Part shown: piece after piece, positions 48,503 through 60,036 of the stretch | Layout: each line of letters begins with the position of its first letter | Position numbering within the stretch: the first letter of the stretch is position 1 | Assembly: GCA_050084515.1 (NCBI GenBank) | Contig: CM114272.1 | Span: forward strand, 9,300,001-9,364,000 | Length of the DNA: 64,000 bases | Direction of reading: 5' to 3' | Source of the DNA: Blasia pusilla | Taxonomy: Eukaryota; Marchantiophyta; Marchantiopsida; Blasiales | Notes under the pieces: model-generated | What the model was told of the DNA's origin: nothing | The model's input: only the letters and a program-made list of their open reading frames with translations | The model's database searches: none | Translations under genes and position numbers: made by a program

Positions 48503-51364
48503 GGGACTTATATCAGTATAGTTTGGAACTGCTATGCCATTCAACTTGGCACAACGCTGTTGTATTGTAGGATCAAGACAAGTTTGTCTTTGTTTGTAGA
48601 AATGTTTCTTATGTAGGGGTCATTCTCAGGGCATGTACCCTTCGACTTCTTCGTACTTATGAAAGCCCTCTGTTCCTCCAGACTGTCTGTAGAAGAATAC
48701 TCTTCTTTGGAAAGACAGATGAGGTCTAAAGGGGCTACAAGACTTTGAGGTCAAATCAGTTGGTCTTTCATAGTTGTAACAGTATTACTATGCCAGGAAA
48801 GAGATACCGCAATGTTCCTATGCAGAAGGGGATGTAGTGGACAGTCAGAACACTTGCGGCCTATATTATGTGGAATCAGAGTTCTAGTGGCTCTTTCTTT
48901 GCCTGAATCATTATGAATCATCACCTAGCTAGTTACTCACTCGAATGGTGTTGGTGTGTGAGGATCAACATGGAAAGCTTTGTGGAAGGGTTGTGATCAG
49001 TAGTGAAGTTATCATAGACCCAAACCCTAAGTTGTGATCCATAGCTACATGGAGCAACCTGGAGTCTAATTCCGTCTTTGAGTAACCCCTAGTTCTTTTC
49101 TACATGGGCTTCTTCCGTGGCTTTTCTAATGCAGTTATGGCTTCCCTGAACTAGATCATAATGGTGTTGTTGTAAAAGTTGGAATTTTGGAGGTTTTGTG
49201 GCTCTACCCAGAGTATGAAGATACCCTAATGGCGATTGAATGGAAATATCAAATCAAGAAGCTAGCTGAGTTCTCCTTCAGAAAATAAATAACAAGAATC
49301 TTATGAAAATTTTACTACATTTTCTAGTCTTGATGCATAAAAAGAACATGTCTAGAATGTGTGAAGTTAGTGGAATTGTTTGCAATTAGAAATGTGAAGA
49401 ATTTAGGAAAGGAACTTCTAGTTTTATTCTCAGAGTTGTTTCTTGATTTGCAAACATTTGACATATGATAATTGAACAAGAAGAAAATATTTCTCATATC
49501 AGTCAGCTGCAGGAAAATTGTCTTGGAATGATTGGACATATGGTCCACTAGTATATACATTGTTCTAATGACCTATGTACACTCCCTTTTTCTTCCTCTC
49601 CATCCAGGCTGTCCATGTGACATTTGGTCACTCATTACTTTCTCTCCCACCCGTGTCAAAGGACTGCACACTCTCACACTGGTTTTTATTAGTTGGCTGA
49701 ATGATTTTTACCTTTCTTGGTGGTGAGGATTTAGATTTTGATTAGAATTCTAGCATTTAGCTTTCTGTTTCTTAATGGCCTTCCTTATGAATTTTTGAAA
49801 TGCCAATGGGACGCACAAGATGAATGTAAGAAACCTATATTATTTAAGAAGGGTTAACCTTGCAAATGCCTCCTTGTTTGACACATGGTGCTGTTGGGAC
49901 AACAACAAATTCTTTTTCCACACATGCAACAAAAATTGTATTTGGTCACGCAGCTTGAATTGCAAAATTAGTGCAACAAATGCTAACAATTATTGTATAT
50001 TAAATTATGATCCTTTAGTAAAAGCAATTCAGATTTTTTTCCTTCCAAATCGGTAGTAAGTAGGGCCCGATGGTTGCTCAAGCATTGCCCAAGCCCATTC
50101 TGATGTTTTTGAATTGCTCTCTCGGCAATTGAACTCGTTCTTAAACGCTTGGACTTAGTTTTGCATCGCCATTTTGGCTTTTGCACCACCGTTTCCACAC
50201 CTTCAAATCTTAACTTCTGGCTTTTCTTGCTTTCTAAGATGCCAAGTGGCTTTCTTTTACCTCAAACTTCAGCCCGCAACCGTGCCACCTGGCTTGTATG
50301 CACCCTTACATTCTTGGGTCCCGGTAGACCGAACTCTATATGGCTTACACTTAGGCTCTTTCTGTTCTTAGTTTTCATGTGGATTCGTTTTCGCTTAAAC
50401 TTCGGCAATCCAGATTGGCGTCCATTCTTGAGATCCCCATTGATGGAGGTATAAATGTTAGCTTGTCCTTATTGCAGTGATGGCTTACAAGCCCTAATTG
50501 TTCTCTTGTCCCTGAATTGCTCTCTTTTAGTTTGCAATGCATATTTGATCTTTGATGTGGAGCGACCGATATCATCATGATTTACCTGGTCTTCACTAAA
50601 AGTCTTTTGCGCCCGAGCACACTTAGCACATCACAAAGAGAGGGTAGGCAGATTTGAGGCGATGGTTATTGTTTAGAGAGTAATTGAGTGGGGAGATCTG
50701 ATAATATGGGCAATGTGACATGTATTGGAGGCATATTCTATTTACAATGTGACAAAAATTGGAAAGACATGGGAAGCGAGAATGTTGTGCACTATTCAGC
50801 ATGACAGATTTGTGGAAGTTTGTAAGGTGTTATACAAATTATAACTCTACAATAAGGTTTTTGTTGAATCCTCACATTATGCAATACCATGTATTGCAAT
50901 TGAACTACATTTGAACATCTGTTGTATCTTAGGACTAACCAACACTTCAGGAGAAGCTTAATAGTCAAACTTTAGCTCCTTCGATCTCTTTCTTTGGATC
51001 TTTGTACATTTGAGAAGTGGAGCAATGCCCATTTCAAAGCCAAGGGTTCCAAAGCAGATGGGTAGTACTATGAGTGAAAACTTGTACAAAGGTCCAAGCA
51101 TTTTAGTTATGAGCTGGAACTACTTGAAGCTAGTGACTCTGAAGTTGTACCTTTGAGTCTTATGCATAATTCTTTTTAGGGACTTGACAAAATGTAGTTT
51201 AGTGTTCCATCTTCGGGTTTGATACAATACTCCATCCCTTGCCACTCAGTACTTGGTGCTATTGGAGGCTCTAAACGTTGTGGGTACTTCCCAAATCTTA
51301 ATTCTCTTTTGCAACTTCTATGCTTTATACTTGGGGTAATATATTGTGCCACTTTTTTGCCAAA
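48503..51364. other. 3' flank and spacer, no gene seen
   Basis: The first few hundred bases are probably 3' UTR of the glycine-rich gene. Beyond that, open frames such as 50149-50454 (+) have no recognised features. Composition becomes AT-rich. Confidence 0.45.
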
Positions 51365-51600
51365 AGTAGCCATCCCAGCGATAACTTGTGTGCATAGGTA
51401 ATGATAGGTTACTAGGTGATCGTTGACTTGTTCAACGGGTCACATGACTAAAATATAGAAATCGTTAGAAATGATGTTCTTGATGTAACGGATCTCTCGA
51501 CATTTCGAGACAAAGTTACACCCAAACAACCCGTTGAACGTGTATGTCGTCGACATTGTCGAAGTCTACCTCTAGGCTAACTAAGATGTGACCAGTCTTA
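51365..51600 (-). mobile_element. LTR-like family 2 fragment
   Basis: It shares GTGCATAGGTAA...GGTTACTAG, the AAAGTTACACCCAA block and the CTAACTAAGATGTGA end with 23.73-23.96 kb and 62.11-62.29 kb. No coding sequence. Confidence 0.55.
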
Positions 51601-52954
51601 ATCACATTTAGGATGCTAAGAACTCATTATAGTAATTAGACATTGCACCCTAGCTATGTCTACTAATACACAAAGATGAGAATACTTAAACTTCAATGTG
51701 GGACTATAACATAGCATAGGCCACAAGTCTTTGGAGGATTTTTTCCTCTCATTCAATAGCTCATTCCTAACATCAATAACATCAACAAGATTAGGTCCGC
51801 CTTCCTTCTATCCCATGATGCCCACATAACATCTCTAACTCCTTCACTCCCCAATTACCCAACTCTACCTTTTATGAAGGCGTGAATGAGGGATTAATTA
51901 TCTGAAGGATACCAATGATATCATTATCCTCAAATGTAACGTTCATTCAAACTCATGTGCAATTAGGGTTTTATTCGTGTCCATCAAATTATGTCCATGT
52001 GGACCCGACCACATGCATCTTGCACGTGATCTCGCACCGCCCCCTTTGGTCCGCATCCCTCCTACGACCTTGGTCCACATCCAGCCCATGCGGGAGTGGT
52101 CTAGGCAGGGGGACCTATTTCTTAAATAATTTCAATTTTAATTTCTTAGATTGTGTCCCACCCACACGAGGCCTACATTCCGTCCACGTCAAGCTTGCAC
52201 ATGAAGGATTTAGGACATTGAGGTCAGTGCACCGTAGGCATGTAGGCCAATCCAGGTTTAGTGTGGGATTGGATGTAGCATGACACGTCCAAGCAAGGAC
52301 AAGACAAACAAGTCCATTTGTATGCAACCTTACACACAATGCATGCATCTCCAAATTTTCTCATAGATATCTCTATCTCTTTAAATGTAATGGAAAAAAA
52401 AGATCTCTCATTTCATAGTGTAACCATTGCATATGTCCATCAAAAGAAAGAGAGGAGAAAGTGAAACCTAATTATTGTCACAAGAAATTTACCATTCATA
52501 TCAACACTCTAATCATGTGGTGAACATACTTGTATCTAAATCGAGAATCTTTTTTGACACTAAAGAAGCTATACTCAAAATATCTACAAACTTGAATTGA
52601 AAATATTTTTCTTAACTTAGACATTGCATGCAATATATCAGATACAAAATACAAACAATAAATCATCTTCTCCAATTTCAACTTCTTGAATAAAGAAGTT
52701 TCCATGCCATTATCTTCATAAGGATCCACACCTCAAATACAAAAAGAATAGATCCAAACTATCATATAAACATGTGACACCCTATCACTTGTTAAGCTAG
52801 TTCATCTTATTGTATTCTTTTCATGCATTTACAAAAGTAAATCAACTCTATATGGAAAGTAGAGAGTGTTTCCTTGATGTTAAAAGTAAAAAGAAATCAA
52901 CTTCATCACTCAAAAGGTTTCACATGGCCAACTCCACTCTCGGATCTACATTGG
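51601..52954. other. spacer, no gene seen
   Basis: Mixed and AT-rich sequence. An open frame at 51915-52283 (+) lacks any domain. Confidence 0.4.
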
Positions 52955-53179
52955 CATAGCAAGCCACATCCACCATTTGCAATGAGGGAATCTGAATGCT
53001 AGCACCCTAGTTCCTACTACACACAACACAAAAAGAGGTGCTTCTAAGGCCCAACATGCCAAATATGGCTTGAGGAAGCCATCTCTCCCTCTCCTATAGC
53101 CTTGGGAAGAGCCAAAAAGTTCTTCTCCAAAAAAATAGCTTCCAAACGGTAACCTATGTGCACATGTTATCTGATGACG
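52955..53179 (-). mobile_element. LTR-like family 2 fragment beside LTR copy G
   Basis: Shares CAATGAGGGAATCTGAATGC, GCTAGCACCCTAGTTCCTA and the CCTTGGGAAGAGCCAAAA block with 23.56-23.76 kb. It joins directly onto the outer end of the S module of copy G, the same juxtaposition as at 23.95 kb. Confidence 0.55.
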
Positions 53180-53945
53180 TTATCGTGCGCATACATATCG
53201 CTACACAATAAACATCGCTATCACCGAACACACACACAAACACGCACGATCCCATGCTAACTCATGGTATCCAAACAATGAGAAGTACCAAAATATATCT
53301 AATAAATCAAGATACAATCTCTCTCAACACCATAGCTCTCAAATGTGTGCACTCTCACATGTCTCTCTCTATGTCAAACCAAACCCGCTCTAACCAAATC
53401 CTAATTAGAGGTTTGGGTTACACACACAAGGCAAGCAAGACCATAGCTCCGCCGCCTCATGCCAAGAAGTTCAACAAAGAGAGAATGAGCTCTCAAGCTC
53501 TCTTTCCTTGAGGTATACCCCTCCCCTCTCCCAAGTTCTCTCCATGGTAACCTATGCTCCCAAGTCACCTCCTTGGCTCTTGACCTGATGTAGAAGGTCA
53601 AGGGCCACTTACCAAAAATATAAAGTTAATCATATACTCAAAATGATACTTATCTAAAATAGTAGGTTTCTCAATATGGCTCCAAATGAGCTGAAACAAA
53701 GGGGAAACCTGCTATCTCAAGTTTCGCGGGGCTCAACAGGTCATCCTCAACCTACTCAACGTGTCCTCCACTACTCAAGAAGGCTCTCTACTAGATCTCA
53801 CCGATCTATCCTAAAAGACGTGAGAGTTGTCGTGCGCATATACATCGCTATCATCGAGCACACACAAACACGCATGGTCCCATGCTAACTCATCACATCC
53901 AAACAATGAGACAAGAAGTACCAAAATATTTCCAATCGTCCCCGG
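53180..53945 (-). mobile_element. 3' LTR region, family 1 copy G, with S module on both sides
   Basis: On the minus strand: a GGGGAC tract, S module (53945-53826), LTR body starting TCTCACGTC (53825, first G changed to C) to GATTTA (~53306), then a second S module (~53303-53180). It is the only copy with S both before and after the body and so is key to working out the true LTR limits. Confidence 0.7.
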
Positions 53946-54116
53946 AGCTCGTGGTTAGGTCCCTCTAACTCCAAATAGCCATCTATCCCTACCTACCATG
54001 ACATACATCTCTTGGACGCTAAGAAAAAGAAGTTCGAGTGCTCATGTGGCCCCATTGTTAGTCGTCTTCTTGTCATCCATGTCACAGACACAAGTTGGAA
54101 TGTAGAACTACATACT

Positions 54117-54266
54117 CTATGTACATCTGAGACACATCCATCGTCCTTGAGGAACCCTAGTGAGGGGTGGCGTCAAGCATGCCATATGCGATCCTCTCGA
54201 ACATCCATCATAGACTAGCATAGTGGTTGCACCACGAGTAGAACGACACAACATACATCGCAAGCA
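54117..54266 (-). pseudogene. PHD finger at the polyprotein C terminus
   Basis: Residues read CMLC, LVYDGCSRG, SHMACLTPPLTRVP, then GRWMCLRCT and a stop. This is a C4HC3 PHD finger (Cys-x2-Cys, DGC, H-x2-C, W-x-C-x2-C) with one zinc ligand changed to Tyr (YDGC for CDGC). The plus-strand copy at 27.8 kb keeps that Cys. PHD fingers of this type often read histone H3 tails. A role in guiding integration, as chromodomains do in chromoviruses, is inferred. Confidence 0.85.
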
Positions 54267-54351
54267 TGGAAGAACTACTACTAAGCTCGGATCAATTGTA
54301 CCGTCAATGTTCGTAAGGTGACACGGCGCATGGTCCTTCCAAACCATACCA

Positions 54352-55607
54352 TCATCCCTCCAATAAGAGAACACGTGATGGAAAAACCTCACACGCTCTC
54401 AAGATGGTGTGCCCTACAGTCATATCCAACGTGGTGGGTGCCGTCTCTTCCAAGTAAACATAGTCTTCCTGATGAAACCTCCGGATTGTAGGTCGATAAC
54501 CACCTCCCCGAATAGTCACATATCTCAATATATCTCGATGTTGCGCAATCGCCAAGTTCTCAAACAACATGGGCGTCCCTCTCCGAAACAACTCAGCCCT
54601 TTGAGAACATGCTTGCATCCATACATTAGGATCATCAAGGTTCAACACCTCATCAACATCTCGATGAATGGCCATAAATAAATATCGTCTCGGCCATACA
54701 AAAGCAAGTATGGAGAGAAAGACGCTAAGCATGCCTGCCTATTGAATTTGTATCCCATCGCCAACCATGGCAACTAGAAGTCCCAATCTTATACGTGACC
54801 TCTGTGCAAGCCATACTTGCGTAGTCCTCTCTTCACCGTGTGCACAACCCGCTCCGGTAGTCCATTTGCTTTCAGATGATCTCGCGAAGTAGTGCGGTGG
54901 TCGATCAGTGCCTGATCACACAAGGCCTGAAACTCCCCGCGAAACTCTATACCCTGGTCTGTCAACACCTCAACTGGTGCGCCATAATGACTCAGCAATC
55001 AATCTAGGAAGACATAAGCTACTCCCTCACTCGCTTTGTCAGGCAATGCAACCAAATCTATCTATTTTAAAAAGTATTCAACCATCACCAACACAAAATG
55101 ACTATGGCGCTTCGTTAAAGATAAAGGTCCTGCAAAATCCAAACTCCATCTATAACCTAAACCCATGATCGAAAGTGGATGCAATTGTGGAGTCGGAGCA
55201 TTGAAAGATGCTCGGACTCGATCACACACCATGCATCTGGCAACAAGCTTCTGAACTTCAATCTTCATGCCTCGCCACCAATACTGAATCTGGAGCAAGT
55301 TGTACGTCCGCTTCACTCCAAAATGACCCAACTCCTCGTGGGCATGACACACCAAACATGCTCTCTGCAAAGGATGAGGCACTACACGCACTCTACCATC
55401 CTCCCACACTCGCAACACATGTGTTCCCTCCCACCAGAACCGTCTGGCTTGCTGTAGGATATGATCCTGCTCTCTACCACCCACTATGCTCACAACGCTG
55501 CCAGTACGCAGGTAGTTCAAGACCACTCCATTATTGTGAATGTCTCGACCACCTATCATCTCCTCACCGGCATCTGGATCTAAGGACTCTCCATCAGACC
55601 TCGCCAT
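54352..55607 (-). pseudogene. gypsy integrase
   Basis: The zinc-binding N-terminal domain has HAHEELGH (His near 55340 and 55325) and CMVCDR (Cys near 55235 and 55226). The catalytic core has WSLDFAGPL (Asp at ~55139), VLTDQGIEF (Asp at ~54959) and ANGLPERVV (Glu at ~54854), so all three D,D-35-E residues remain. In-frame stops occur at several points between 55062 and 54750. The region past the core leads into the PHD finger rather than a chromodomain. Confidence 0.85.
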
Positions 55608-55664
55608 CGAAGTCTCATCAATCTAGCTCTCCATAGCCAACAAGCCCAAATAGGCTGACGCGTG

Positions 55665-56600
55665 CTATCTTGGCACCAACTCCTCATCACTCTCACCATG
55701 CCAACAAGCTCCACTCACAATTTGCTGACTCAAGCATGGGTTACGGCTCAAACAATATGCATCTTGGTTGAGCATCCCAGGTCTATGCACCACCTGGAAG
55801 TCATACTCTTGCAACAAAAGAGCCCACCTCGCAAGCTTCACTGTAAGCTTGTCAGACTCCATCAACCACTTTAGTGGCTGATGATCAGTAATGATGGTAA
55901 AGGGATTTCCGAATAGATAACATCTAAATGTGCAACAGCCGACACTGCAACCAAGCACTCACCCTCATACGAGCTATACTTCGCCTCTATAGTATTATTC
56001 AAGCAACTAGCGTAAGCCACCATGAACTCTCTACCATGTTGGGTGAGCATGGCTCCAAGCCCCAACATGCTCCAATCGGTATGCAACTGGAAAGGACGCC
56101 CCCTAATCGGCCTCCTCAATATGGGTGCGGACATCAATCTCTTCTTGAGCATCTGAAATGCTATCTCCTGCTCATCCCCCCAGTGCCACTCTTGATCCAC
56201 CTTGGTCAGCAAGGTTAGCGGCTTTGCAATCGAGCTGAAACCCTTGACGTACCATCGATAAAAGTTCACCAATCCCATGAATGCACGAACTCGACTCACA
56301 TCTATAGGGCGTGGAATGCGTAAAATAGCCTTTATCTTTATCTACTGCATACCAAGGCAATATGGATATATTGTATGATCCAAGTACTCAATCTGGTTGT
56401 ATAAGAACTTGCACTAGCCTGGATGTAGCTTCACCCCATGTAATCGCAATCGTCAAAACTCTTCCTCTAGATATCGCTCATGCTCCTCAACCGTGGCGCT
56501 AAAGACTATGATGTCATCAATATAACACCTAGCAAAATCCAGACCTGCCAAGATCCTATCCATGACCCTCTGAAACTCGTGGCATGCCAATCCTGTTGAC
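55665..56600 (-). pseudogene. gypsy reverse transcriptase (partial) and RNase H
   Basis: RT begins mid-palm with CHEFQRVMDRIL, then CYIDDIIVFS (YIDD at 56524-56513) and the thumb (FMGLVNFYRWYVKGF, 56.28 kb). RNase H follows (FQLHTDWSMLGLGAML, YSSYEGECL, then after a frameshift near 55930 TIITDHQPLKWLM and the VVHRPG end). The RT fingers and the first catalytic Asp motif are absent: the sequence jumps from the methyltransferase into the RT palm. Stops interrupt 56.30-56.45 kb. Confidence 0.85.
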
Positions 56601-57599
56601 CACAGTCAACCGCGGTCGATCAACGTACCTCACTGCCTGTGATCGACGGCCCGGATCCAATATAGAATCCACCAACAAATTGGAAGGATGCTCCACTCTT
56701 GCATAAGCCCTCTACAACACCTGATGTGGCACCAAGTTGATCCACCAAAGATGCGGGCGATGTGCTCGTGAACTCATCCTTGTCGCATCCAACAAAACTG
56801 CCGAGCCAATCCATGCACGCACTTGATGTGCACTTGTCACCTCACGGAACCTCAAATCGCCCAAAATCGGCACATTCTCTAGAATGTATGTTGGAGGACA
56901 AGATTGATGCTCCTGCAAGAGTCGCAAGATCCACATCATCTCCCAAAATAACCTGGACCGAGAGTCAGCTAATCCGCTATCCCGTCCAGAACTCGACTGT
57001 CCGCCTGACATGGCCAACCAGCAATGACCAACTCTATGGTCCCTACCCGCTGCAAGTCTTGGGCCCCCAAAAATGGCGGACACAGACAACAGGTTGTGGA
57101 AACGGAGGCGTAATTGTGCCACATGGTAAAGTGAAGTGCGCCTTGCAACATCATCAATCTCCACATACAGGTACTGGTGCACGCGCACTCCAGCGTATAA
57201 AACAACAACTCACCCATTGCTGATCCCTCCAAAGAGATCCAACACCCGAATACCCTCCTCTAGGATGCACCACACAATCAGGGTGGTGTCCAAAGGGATC
57301 ATAGCAGCACTCTTGCCTACCTGGGGTTCCTCTGACCCGTCACACTCTGGTGCAAACGTCTCGCTCCACGCGATTTGAACATGCTCAGTGGCTAAGCGTC
57401 GAAGCTCCTCAGTCAAACCCCAAAGCGGCACCTCTCCTCCATGGACTGATGTGGCTACCATGACACTCCTCTCCATAGAAATATCAGGAACGGGAATATC
57501 CTCTGCATAGGCATGTCCCTCAATCAAATCACTAGGCCAAGTGATGGCACTGCTTAATGGTGCTAAGGTCGCCATCTCTCCTGGCCGTCGCTCAATCAC
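56601..57599 (-). pseudogene. cytosine-5 DNA methyltransferase domain within the gypsy polyprotein
   Basis: After a linker (MERSVMVATSV; VWCILEEG) the C5-methyltransferase motifs follow in standard order: I, IRVLDLFGGI (57251-57222); II, YLYVEIDD (VEID 57164-57153); IV, LVIAGWPCQ (57019-57005) with the catalytic Pro-Cys; V, RSRLFWEMMWIL (from 56960); VI, YILENVP (ENV 56879-56871); VIII, SSRAHRPHLWW (to ~56742). Downstream LDPGRRSQAVRYVDRP and VVNRIG resemble the segment between motif VIII and the C terminus in Dnmt3-type enzymes. Such enzymes transfer a methyl group from SAM to C5 of cytosine. A TGA at 57212-57210 interrupts motifs I-II, and two compensating frame changes flank motif IV. Motifs IX and X are not seen. 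Confidence 0.85.
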
Positions 57600-58405
57600 T
57601 GCACCTGTGAATCAAATGGGTAATGACCTAAGGCGCCCATCACCTGACTGCCATCCTGGTGTGTAGGAAGCTGACTCCTCCCAGTTATCCAGGGAAAACC
57701 CCATCAGGTATAACACTACTCCACCAACAAGACGTCATAGGCTCTGCATCAGTCACTATCGCCTTGGCTCGCACCAGGGACTCATTTGTAGGATATCCCG
57801 GGTAAATCCTCACCACGACCTTTTCTCCGGTGATATAATGTGTGGTACTTGCTCTACCCAAGGATGTCTGTATCCGTAATGGACAACGCTCCACATCAAG
57901 CCCAATCCTCTGAATGACGCTTTTCCCAATATCTGGGGTTACACTCGTGAATCCAACAAGATGCGATGCGCAATAAAGCTCTACCTCCAGGACTCACCAA
58001 CTGGAAGACCTCTTCACGGTTATCTAGCAACACAACACCAGGAGAAGCCATGACATGCTCTATCGCAGGTCTAGCGGGCATCTCCGTCATCCTAGCAGCC
58101 GCAGCCTGCCATGAATCTGACGTGGACGGCCCGAGCATCTGCTCCAAGGGCAGGTCCATCACCTCCTCTGCAATCACCTCTAAACGTGATACAGGAACTC
58201 CAACTCCACGCTCACATAGCATAGCGGCCAGCCGGAACACCTCGGCGGGCATACCTGCCAATATCATAACATCGAAAGCAGAAAATAGCGGAGCACGGTA
58301 CACCATCGTGGCCGCCCCCAACATCGTACTTGACACATGCTCCTCCTGAGCATCAACAATAAGAGTCGTCCCACTCATTTCTCCCATTGCCCTCCGTGCA
58401 TGCAC
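57600..58405 (-). pseudogene. gypsy pre-protease and aspartic protease region
   Basis: Open from 58405 (MHARRAMGEMSGTTL) through EEVFQLVSPGG, then the protease active site LLDSRV (Asp at 57953-57951) reached by a frame change, and QTSLGRAS, THYITGEK, VVVRIYPGYP. The glycine of the DSG/DTG triad is Arg here and in the 25.8-kb copy, whereas the 24.9-kb relic keeps the Gly (DFG). The function would be polyprotein processing. This copy is inactive. Confidence 0.7.
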
Positions 58406-60036
58406 ACCAATAACATCACCAACTCTCTAGGAACTCTGATCAGGACCCCATCAATGGGGTCCTCATTGCCTTGGACAATGTAAAAGACTGAGGAAGCCTG
58501 GTCTATTTCCTGGCTTTCCATCGCTGTGGATCCAACTCTGCAGCTGCTCCATGCATCACAAATGCGGCGGCCTCCATGTGGACAACCCCGCACATCCAAC
58601 CAGGATCCTCCATATCTCTGGCTGCTCCATATGATGCGGCATCGGGTAACCTCAATGCCATAGTGGCAATTTTCTCCTGTAGCTGTTGTATGCAAGCAGC
58701 CATCCCAACCTCCCGCACAATATCTCCTTCGACGCGTCTTGGTAGTGGGACTCTATCTCCTCCACGGGAAACTCCACCACCCTGTCGGGCAACTCCAACT
58801 TCTCGTCCCCCAACGGGACCACCTGGTGCACGACCTCTAGGCCCACCTGGACCGGCTACTCGCTCTGGTGCCCTCTCTAGCCCTCGGTCCGGACGTAACT
58901 CAAGGTGTAAACTGAAACACGTGGCGCGTGTATGACCATATCTCTGACAATAGTCATATTGATAACCTTTTGGTGCAGCACCATCTCCTCTTCCATACTT
59001 AGACACACGTCCATGACCCTGACGAGTGCAATTGTGCTGATGATGGGCTCCATCATCTGACCAACAAGTAACCGTAGGCAAGCTGCTGTTGAGCCGCATA
59101 TGAAGGCGCGTGTCTCTATGGCATGGCCTCCCGGTATCCTCCCTGAGCTTGTGGTGCCACAGTCAACCTATCTTGGAGTCCACGTTGCTACACTGATGGT
59201 GGAGGAAATCGTGATTGCTCTCGCCCAGAACCCATGGTGGCTACGCTCTCCTCTGCCATGTTGTGCTCAATGTTCTCGGCGGTCCTAAAAACATCTCTCA
59301 ACATAGGTGAGGTGTTCATAAGAAGTACCCCTCCAGCACTCGTGTCCGTAGGGTCCGGTCCAGCATCGCGTACGATGACTGGATAGCCTGAGCCTCTGTC
59401 ACCCCCTGAGTGACGTTGATCAACCGGCGCAAGCGAGTGTAAACCTCACGCCAACTCTCATTCGTGCGCCTCTAGAAGTCGTGGATGCTCTACAACTTCT
59501 CCGTCCGTACCCCTGGTAGCTTGCCCTCAACTCATTGAAGAACTCAACCACGGGGTTGAACCTAGGACAAACCCGACTGGACGGTGTAATTACTCCAGTG
59601 CAGTTTCCCCTCCTAAAACATCATTGATGGAAGAGGAAGTAGCCTCTCCTCACTCCTCCTCCTCATCTGGGAATGGCTCCATCCATGACACGTAGTGTGG
59701 GTCATAGTAGAGTCGCCATACCTCAATCTCTTGGGTATATCTATCAAAGAACTCATGGTAATCGTACATGGGTGCCCCCTCTAAATGCAAGAATATACCG
59801 TTCCATGTTGTAAACGGGTTCAACTCTCTAGAGTTCCTAGCTCGGTGTGAGTTGCACCAACTCCTAAACTCCGTGATGAAGTTATGCAACTCTATCGTGC
59901 CTACTGCACTTGAGAACCTATGCAATCCTCTACCCCAATCGTCCATCTCGTATGCCCAAGCAGTAGGACTACTCAATGTGAGTGGCAAAGCACTTATCAA
60001 CTCCTCTACGTCCTCCTCCTCGTTTGAAGATGACAC
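58406..60036 (-). pseudogene. gypsy gag with zinc knuckle
   Basis: A likely start MSSSNEEEDVEEL at 60036 opens an acidic N terminus and a stretch compatible with a gag capsid region. It is broken by stops from 59650 down. A CCHC-like nucleocapsid motif YDYCQRYGHTRATC lies at about 58958-58917, the first Cys being Tyr here, followed by a Gly/Arg/Pro-rich stretch (~58.8 kb). The domain assignment rests on position and the knuckle, since the capsid itself is not well conserved. Confidence 0.65.
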
